Positions 59,423 to 64,000 of a DNA stretch of 64,000 nucleotides are shown piece after piece. The stretch spans positions 248,001 to 312,000 of the forward strand of contig NZ_BMTU01000002.1 of the NCBI RefSeq assembly GCF_014649835.1, written 5' to 3'. The DNA is from Streptomyces pilosus. Its GTDB lineage: Bacteria > Actinomycetota > Actinomycetes > Streptomycetales > Streptomycetaceae. The notes below the pieces were generated by a model. The model saw nothing but the letters and a program-made list of their open reading frames with translations. It was not told the DNA's origin and searched no databases. Position 1 is the first letter of the stretch. Each line of letters starts with the position of its first letter. The translations under genes and the position numbers were made by a program.

Positions 59423-59442
59423 CGCCCCGCGCCCGCGGGGCG
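59423..59442 (+). terminator. First hairpin after sdhB
   Basis: CGCCCCGCG pairs with CGCGGGGCG around CC, 18 bases after the sdhB stop. Confidence 0.55.
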
Positions 59443-59469
59443 CACCGGACGTTCGCCGGAGGTGCGGAC

Positions 59470-59507
59470 GGACGGGGCCGGGAGAGGTGCTCCTCCCGGC
59501 CCCGTCC
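59470..59507 (+). terminator. Long hairpin after sdhB
   Basis: GGACGGGGCCGGGAG and CTCCCGGCCCCGTCC form a perfect 15-base stem around an 8-base loop; probably the main end of the sdh transcript. Confidence 0.7.
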
Positions 59508-59548
59508 CGCGCGGCCGGGAGCGGTGCTCCTGCCGGCCCGTCCCGCGC
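59476..59548. repeat. Tandem duplication of a hairpin unit downstream of sdhB
   Basis: A 37-base unit (59476-59512) is followed at once by a 36-base near copy (59513-59548). Both read GGCCGGGAG, then [A/C]GGTGCTCCT, then a CCGGCCC(C)GTCCCGCGC end. The second copy has lost stem pairing. Confidence 0.7.
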
Positions 59549-59672
59549 GGTCGCTCCCGGCATTCAGCATCTCCACATCCGCACACCCGGCTCCGGTCAC
59601 GTACCGGCCAACCCGGCTCGGGACAACGGGGGTGTCCCCACTCCCGCTCCGGTGCGTGATCAGGAGAGAGCC

Positions 59673-60461
59673 ATGACCGGCGTACTGACCGTCGCCCAGC
59701 CCCCGCGGCCCACCGCCCCCGTCCGCTACACCGTCACCCTCGCCCGCGACGAGGAGCAGGTGCGGGCCGCCCAGCGCCTGCGCCACGACGTCTTCGCGGG
59801 AGAGATGGGCGCCCTGCTGTCCGGCTCCGAGCCGGGCCTGGACGCCGACCCCTTCGACGCCTACTGCGACCACCTGCTGGTGCGCGAGGAGGCGACCGGG
59901 CAGGTCGTCGGCACGTACCGGCTGCTGCCGCCCGAACGCGCGGGCATCGCCGGACGGCTCTACGCGGAGGGCGAGTTCGACCTGTCGGCGCTCGACGCGA
60001 TGCGGCCGTCGCTGGTCGAGGTCGGCCGCTCCTGCGTGCACCCGGACCACCGGGACGGCGCCGTCATCGGCCTCATCTGGGCGGGCATCGCCCGCTACAT
60101 GACCGACCGCGGCCACGGCTGGCTGGCCGGCTGCTGCTCCGTCCCGCTCGCCGACGGCGGCGCGCTCGCCTCCGCCGCCTGGGACCGGGTGCGGACCGGG
60201 CATCTGGCGCCCGAGGAGTACCGGGTGCGTCCGCTGCTGCCCTGGCGACCGCGGAACACGGCACCCGCCGTGGCCCCGGCCGGGCTTCCCGCCCTGCTGC
60301 GCGGCTACCTCAGGCTCGGCGCCTGGGTCTGCGGGGAGCCCGCGCACGACGTGGACTTCGGGGTGGCCGACTTCTACGTGCTGCTGCCGATGGACCGCGT
60401 CAACCCCCGCTACCTGCGCCACTTCCTCTCCCTCGCCCCCGCCCCCGTTCCCGTCCGGTGA
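59673..60461 (+). CDS. olsB: Ornithine-acyl-ACP N-acyltransferase-like protein (OlsB/GNAT PF13444 type)
   Basis: 262 residues. The segment RAAQRLRHDVFAGEMG ... DHLLVREEATGQVVGTYRLLPP ... EGEFDLSALD ... VEVGRSCVHPDHRDGAVIGLIWAGIARYM matches the acyl-homoserine-lactone-synthase-like GNAT family used by OlsB, which makes lyso-ornithine lipid from ornithine and 3-hydroxyacyl-ACP. AGGAGAG precedes ATG 59673. The GTG of a PlsC-type gene overlaps the stop, the classical olsB-olsA arrangement. It is separate from sdhB, being 268 bases downstream beyond two hairpins. Confidence 0.78.
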   Translation: MTGVLTVAQPPRPTAPVRYTVTLARDEEQVRAAQRLRHDVFAGEMGALLSGSEPGLDADPFDAYCDHLLVREEATGQVVGTYRLLPPERAGIAGRLYAEGEFDLSALDAMRPSLVEVGRSCVHPDHRDGAVIGLIWAGIARYMTDRGHGWLAGCCSVPLADGGALASAAWDRVRTGHLAPEEYRVRPLLPWRPRNTAPAVAPAGLPALLRGYLRLGAWVCGEPAHDVDFGVADFYVLLPMDRVNPRYLRHFLSLAPAPVPVR

Positions 60462-61270
60462 GCGTCTGGCTGCCGGGCGCGCCGTGCACGCCCCGGGGCT
60501 GCGTGGACCGCACGGCGAGCGTGGCGTCCGCACTGCCGGCCGTGCTGCGGCTGGCCGCGGTCGGGCTGCTGCTGTTCGCCGGGACGGCGCTGCTGCCGTT
60601 CGGGCGGTGGATCCCGGCCGGCCCGGTGCGCCGGTGGTGCCGGTGGCTCGTGCGGGCGGCCGGGGTCCGGGTCCGTGTCGTCGGCGCCGCCCCGCCCACC
60701 GGCGGGCTGCTGCTGGTCGCCAACCACATCTCGTGGCTGGACGTCCCCCTGCTCACCGCGGTCCGCCCGGCACGGCTGCTGGCCAAGTCCGAGATACGGC
60801 GCTGGCCCGTCGCGGGAGCCCTGGCCGCCCGGGCGGGCGTGCTGTTCATCGACCGCGACCGGTTGCGGGGCCTGCCGGACACGGTCGCCGCGCTCACCGG
60901 GATCCTGCGCGCCGGTGCGGCGGTCGCGGCCTTCCCGGAGGGCAGCACCTGGTGCGGGCGGGGCCGGGGGGAGTTCCGCCGCGCGGTGTTCCAGGCCGCG
61001 CTGGACGCCGGGGTCCCGGTGCTGCCGGTCCGCATCCGTTACCGGAACGGACGGGGCGCACCGGCCACCGCGCCCGCCTTCGTCGGCGACGACACCCTGC
61101 TCGCCTCCCTGTGGCGGGTGGCGTCGGCCCGTGGCGTGACGGCCGAGATCGAGGTGGAGCGCCCCATCCCGCCGGGGCGTCACGCCGACCGCCGCGCCCT
61201 GGCCCGTGCGGCACAGCCGCCGGGCGCACCGGGTCACCGCCCGCCTCCCGTGGACGGGCACCACGAGTGA
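60458..61270 (+). CDS. olsA: PlsC-type acyltransferase, probable OlsA for ornithine lipid synthesis
   Basis: 270 residues: one or two N-terminal membrane helices (LPAVLRLAAVGLLLFAGTALL), then the acyltransferase motifs NHISWLD (H-x4-D), FPEGST as the glycerophosphate-binding block, and VPVLPVRIRY. Its pairing with the OlsB-like gene suggests acylation of lyso-ornithine lipid rather than of lysophosphatidate, but either is possible for the fold. The C-terminal 40 residues are Pro/Arg/His-rich. GTG 60458 overlaps the olsB stop (GTGA), and a T-rich terminator begins at its own stop. Confidence 0.78.
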   Translation: MSVWLPGAPCTPRGCVDRTASVASALPAVLRLAAVGLLLFAGTALLPFGRWIPAGPVRRWCRWLVRAAGVRVRVVGAAPPTGGLLLVANHISWLDVPLLTAVRPARLLAKSEIRRWPVAGALAARAGVLFIDRDRLRGLPDTVAALTGILRAGAAVAAFPEGSTWCGRGRGEFRRAVFQAALDAGVPVLPVRIRYRNGRGAPATAPAFVGDDTLLASLWRVASARGVTAEIEVERPIPPGRHADRRALARAAQPPGAPGHRPPPVDGHHE

Positions 61271-61296
61271 GCACTGTCGAAAATTCAGTGCTTTTT
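61270..61296 (+). terminator. Rho-independent terminator after olsA
   Basis: AGCACTG pairs with CAGTGCT across a 9-base AT-rich loop and is followed by TTTT, starting at the last base of the stop codon. Confidence 0.85.
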
Positions 61297-61373
61297 GTGC
61301 CATTTGGTCCGTTTTCTGGCCCCTGATCAGGAGAACCGGGGAGCAGAGACCCCCGAAAGGAGGGTGATGGAAG

Positions 61374-62303
61374 ATGATCACCCGCGATGAGATCTCGATC
61401 CTGCTGGATCACCCCGTGTACGACGGGGACGGCAACAAGATCGGCGACGCGAAGCACGTCTTCCTCGACGACGCGAGTGGACGCCCCGAGTGGGTGACCG
61501 TCAAAACGGGCATGTTCGGATCCAGCGAGTCGTTCGTCCCCATGCGCGACGCCGCGCTGGTGAAGGACCACCTCGAGGTCCCCTACCGCAAGGACAAGGT
61601 CAAGGGCGCTCCCAATGTCGACATCGACGCGGGCGGCCATCTGTCGGTGGACGAGGAGCAGCGCCTGTACGAGTACTACGGCATCAACTGGGACTCCGTC
61701 CTGACCGACCCCGGGGAGCACGACCGGGGGACCGGCACGGGCACGGCGGACACGGGCACGGCGGGTGCCGCCGGGGCCGCGGGCGCGGCTGGTGCGGCCG
61801 GAGCCGCCGCCAGGCCGGGCGGGGCCGCCGGAACGCCCGGGGCCGCGGGAGGCGCGGGCCACCGCGCCGAGGCCCGCACCGGACCGCGCGACGACGCCAT
61901 GACCCGCTCCGAGGAGCAGATGCACGTCGGCGTCGAGCGCCGCGAGGCCGGACGGGCCAGGCTGCGCAAGTACGTGGTCACCGAGGAGGTGCAGCAGACC
62001 GTGCCCGTGCGCCACGAGGAAGTGCGCGTGGAGCGCGAGCCGATCACGGAGGCCAACCGGGGCGAGGCCATGGAGGGCCCGGAGATCTCGGAGGCCGAGC
62101 ACGAGGTCACCCTGCACGAGGAACGTCCCGTCGTGACCACCGAGACGGTCCCGGTGGAACGGGTCAGGATGACCACGGAGGAGAAGTCGGAGGACACGAC
62201 GGTCCGCGGCAGCGTCCGCAAGGAGCGCATCGAGGCCGAGACCGAGATGGACGAGGAGTCCGGGCGCCGGGGCCGCGACGTCCCCGGCAGGGGCAGGGAA
62301 TGA
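61374..62303 (+). CDS. PRC-barrel and DUF2382 domain stress-type protein
   Basis: 309 residues. The N-terminal PRC-barrel (about 5-85) has LDHPVYDGDGNKIGDAKHVFLDD and WVTVKTGMFGSSESFVPM. A low-complexity linker of Ala-Gly repeats follows (about 120-165). The C-terminal DUF2382 region (about 180-290) carries the repeated LRKYVVTEEVQQTVPVRHEEVRVEREPI pattern. Members are often linked to osmotic or desiccation stress. AAGGAGG precedes ATG 61374. No signal peptide. Stands alone between terminators. Confidence 0.9.
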   Translation: MITRDEISILLDHPVYDGDGNKIGDAKHVFLDDASGRPEWVTVKTGMFGSSESFVPMRDAALVKDHLEVPYRKDKVKGAPNVDIDAGGHLSVDEEQRLYEYYGINWDSVLTDPGEHDRGTGTGTADTGTAGAAGAAGAAGAAGAAARPGGAAGTPGAAGGAGHRAEARTGPRDDAMTRSEEQMHVGVERREAGRARLRKYVVTEEVQQTVPVRHEEVRVEREPITEANRGEAMEGPEISEAEHEVTLHEERPVVTTETVPVERVRMTTEEKSEDTTVRGSVRKERIEAETEMDEESGRRGRDVPGRGRE

Positions 62304-62325
62304 CTCCCTCACCCACCTCGTGACC

Positions 62326-62357
62326 CCGTGGGCCGGTGACGCGTCACCGGCCCACGG
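62326..62357. terminator. Long bidirectional palindrome at convergent gene ends
   Basis: A 15-base perfect stem around GC (CCGTGGGCCGGTGAC / GTCACCGGCCCACGG). It includes the stop codon of the LLM oxidoreductase gene and follows the PRC-barrel gene, so it can end both transcripts. Confidence 0.75.
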
Positions 62358-63363
62358 AGCCGTCCCGGAGACCCGCGATCGCGGCCAGCCGCCGGTAGGA
62401 GTCCAGCAGTGCCTCCCGGTCGTGGGTGCTGGTGGTGACGAGCACCTCCTGCGCACCCGTCTCCGCGAGCAGCGACTCCAGCCCCCGGGCCACCTCGTCC
62501 TCCGTGCCCGCGAGCTGACCGGCCAGCCCGGCCTCGTAGAATCCGCGCTCCTTCGCCGTCATGGCGAGCGACTCGACGCGCTCGGCGGGCGGCAGCGGCG
62601 GGAATGTGCCGTGCGTGCGGGAGTACGCCATCGACCAGGCCTCCGGCACCAGCAGCCGCCGGGCCCGCTCGGCGGTGGCGGCCACCGCGACCGTGCCGGA
62701 GACGACGACGTACGGTTCGCTCGCCCACCGGGACGGGCGGAAGTGCTCGCGGTAGTGGTCGATGCCGCGCCGCATCCGGTCGCGGTCCCGCAGGTCACCG
62801 ATGACCATCGGCAGGCCCGCTCGGGCCGCGACGGCGGCGCCCTCGCCCATGGCCAGCATGAAGGGTGGCACGGTGAGGCCCTCGGACGGCCGTGCGCGCA
62901 CCCCCGTGGGGGAGGTGCCCAGGAACCAGCCGAGCAGTTCGTCGAGCTGCCCGGCGAAGTCCTCCGCGTCGCCCTTGCCGCGGCCCAGCGCCCTGCGCAC
63001 CCCGTCGGTGAAGCCGACCGAACGCCCCAGCCCCATGTCGACGCGCCCCGGGAACAGCGATTCGAGCACCCCGAACTGCTCGGCCACGACGAGCGGCCGG
63101 TGGTTGGGCAGCATGACCCCGCCGGTCCCGACGCGGATCGTCCGGGTCGCGCCGGCCACGGCGGCGGCCAGCACCGTCGGCGCGGAGCCGGCCACCCCGG
63201 GCACGCCGTGGTGCTCCGACACCCAGAACCGGTGGTAGCCGAGCCGCTCCGCCTCCCGCGCCAGCGCGACGGTGTCCCGCAGCGCCTCGGGGGCGGTGTG
63301 CCCCTCACGCGTGCGGCTGCGGTCGAGGACGGAGAATCGGGCGGAGGCGATGACGGAGCTCAT
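62344..63363 (-). CDS. LLM-class flavin-dependent oxidoreductase (MsnO8-like)
   Basis: 339 residues in the luciferase-like TIM barrel: RFWVSEHHGVPGVAGSAP near the N-terminus, VGTGGVMLPNHRPLVVAEQFGVLESLFPGRVDMGLGRS in the flavin region, and FMLAMGEGAAVAARAGLP. The MsnO8-type group contains luciferase-like monooxygenases of unsettled substrate. ATG 63363 starts directly divergent from the HAD gene, 60 bases away. Flavin would be supplied reduced by a separate reductase. Confidence 0.88.
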   Translation of the reverse strand: MSSVIASARFSVLDRSRTREGHTAPEALRDTVALAREAERLGYHRFWVSEHHGVPGVAGSAPTVLAAAVAGATRTIRVGTGGVMLPNHRPLVVAEQFGVLESLFPGRVDMGLGRSVGFTDGVRRALGRGKGDAEDFAGQLDELLGWFLGTSPTGVRARPSEGLTVPPFMLAMGEGAAVAARAGLPMVIGDLRDRDRMRRGIDHYREHFRPSRWASEPYVVVSGTVAVAATAERARRLLVPEAWSMAYSRTHGTFPPLPPAERVESLAMTAKERGFYEAGLAGQLAGTEDEVARGLESLLAETGAQEVLVTTSTHDREALLDSYRRLAAIAGLRDGSVGR

Positions 63364-63423
63364 ACCGGGTTCAACACCCGCCCGCCCGCGGGATTCCGCC
63401 CGGCCGGTGTCTAGAGTGGCGGT

Positions 63424-63915
63424 GTGACCGACCGTGACGAGCGGCCGCTGGCCGTGTTCGACCTCGACAACACCCTCGCCGACACCGCGCACCGGCAGCA
63501 CTTCCTGGAGCGCCGGCCGCGCGACTGGAACGCGTTCTTCGCCGCGGCGCCCGCGGACCCGCCGCTGGCCGAGGGCATCGCGCTGGTGCGGGAGAGCGCG
63601 CGGGAGTGCGAGATCGTCTACCTCACCGGGCGCCCCGAGCGCTGCCGGCGCGACACGCTCGACTGGCTCGCCGCGCAGGGGCTGCCCGAGGGCGCCGTGC
63701 ACATGCGCGGCAACGCCGACCGCCGGCCCGCCCGGCACACCAAGCTGGCCGTCCTGCGCCGTCTCGCCCGCACCCGGGACATCCGCGTCCTGGTGGACGA
63801 CGACGAACTGGTCTGCCTGGACGCCCGGCGGGCCGGTTTCACCGTCGTGCAGGCCCGCTGGACGGCTCCGTCCGGGGAACTGAAGGACGCTCAGGAGCGC
63901 GAGGGGCGGACCTGA
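63424..63915 (+). CDS. HAD-superfamily phosphatase-like protein (polynucleotide kinase 3'-phosphatase type)
   Basis: 163 residues with HAD motif I FDLDNTLADT, motif II YLTGRPERCRR, Lys in HTKLAVLRRL and motif IV VLVDDDELVCLDAR. No cap domain. The set is like the small phosphatase modules associated with polynucleotide kinases and with acid phosphatase class B relatives; the substrate is unknown. GTG 63424. Divergent from the LLM gene. Confidence 0.85.
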   Translation: MTDRDERPLAVFDLDNTLADTAHRQHFLERRPRDWNAFFAAAPADPPLAEGIALVRESARECEIVYLTGRPERCRRDTLDWLAAQGLPEGAVHMRGNADRRPARHTKLAVLRRLARTRDIRVLVDDDELVCLDARRAGFTVVQARWTAPSGELKDAQEREGRT

Positions 63916-63925
63916 GCCGCACGGC

Positions 63926-63943
63926 CCGGGCCGCACGGCCCGG
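63926..63943. terminator. Hairpin between convergent genes
   Basis: CCGGGCCG and CGGCCCGG pair around CA, made by two adjacent copies of the repeat CCGCACGGCCCGG. It follows the HAD gene stop and precedes the stop of the minus-strand gene at the window edge. Confidence 0.55.
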
Positions 63944-63955
63944 CGGTGGCCCCGC

Positions 63956-64000
63956 TCAGTCCGTCTCCTCCAGGCGGAAACCGACCTTGAGCCCCACCTG
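63956..64000 (-). CDS. C-terminal fragment of a gene entering from the right
   Basis: Only the last 14 codons are inside the window: reading QVGLKVGFRLEETD then TGA. The hydrophobic-charged pattern suits a protein end and the frame is convergent with the HAD gene, with a hairpin between. The family cannot be named from this piece. Confidence 0.5.
   Translation of the reverse strand, partial: QVGLKVGFRLEETD

Overview
The window is very GC-rich. Its genes start often at GTG, its operons are joined by ATGA/GTGA overlaps, and it carries an Rpf-type muralytic enzyme, a GlgA/GlgC pair of the actinobacterial type, ECF sigma/zinc anti-sigma genes, a class F sortase and a PAS-GGDEF-EAL protein. All of this points to a Streptomyces chromosome, probably a sub-arm region. 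From memory, the run gnd-rpfD ... WS/DGAT ... rmdA ... sdhCAB-olsBA matches the S. coelicolor SCO0920-SCO0975 region. No database was consulted.

Left edge (1-15.2 kb, minus strand): a large accessory locus that looks like anti-phage defence. Read in its own direction it is a small HTH protein, a soluble Ser/Thr kinase, an SNF2-type helicase (DrmD-like), a 1806-residue N6-adenine-type methylase (DrmMI-like) and a giant DEAD/DEAH helicase that ends in a DUF1998-like zinc region. The last gene runs off the window. The last three genes overlap by 4 bases. The set resembles class 1 DISARM, but the DrmA-like and DrmB-like parts are fused and a kinase and an HTH gene are attached. In the methylase, base composition drops from its NPPW motif onward, which suggests a swapped target-recognition half.

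15.7-31.5 kb: ordinary chromosomal genes. They are panD, an acetyltransferase, a racemase-like protein, 6-phosphogluconate dehydrogenase convergent with a proline-rich gene, an Rpf-LysM-M23 cell-wall hydrolase, a DMT transporter, an FhuF-like protein, GlgA and GlgC of alpha-glucan synthesis, a wax ester synthase/DGAT, an unusual zinc-ribbon SDR, an orphan 57-residue ORF, a glyoxalase-fold protein, and a MerR regulator facing a small monooxygenase-like gene.

31.6-36.5 kb: an L-fucose oxidation operon. A divergent GntR/FadR regulator is followed by L-fuconate dehydratase, a keto-deoxy-fuconate dehydrogenase, an L-fucose dehydrogenase-type aldo-keto reductase and an L-fuconolactonase. The four enzymes are joined by 4-base overlaps, and a perfect 15-base palindrome lies in the promoter region.

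36.5-51.4 kb: stress, regulatory and envelope genes. They include a lipase-maturation-factor-like membrane protein, a PAS-GAF-SpoIIE-ATPase phosphatase, an Fpg/Nei glycosylase, an ECF sigma/unknown/zinc anti-sigma cluster, a CapA lipoprotein, a MarR gene divergent from an alpha/beta hydrolase with two operator copies, a shortened universal stress protein, a Tat-exported polysaccharide deacetylase, a class F sortase divergent from a surface protein, a DUF4239 membrane protein, a proline-rich secreted protein and a repeat lipoprotein.

51.6-64 kb: a PF04672-type methyltransferase translationally coupled to the c-di-GMP protein RmdA, a LysR regulator divergent from sdhCAB, an olsB-olsA pair for ornithine lipids, a PRC-barrel/DUF2382 stress protein, an LLM flavin oxidoreductase and a small HAD phosphatase. 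No rRNA, tRNA, CRISPR array, transposase or prophage gene was seen.
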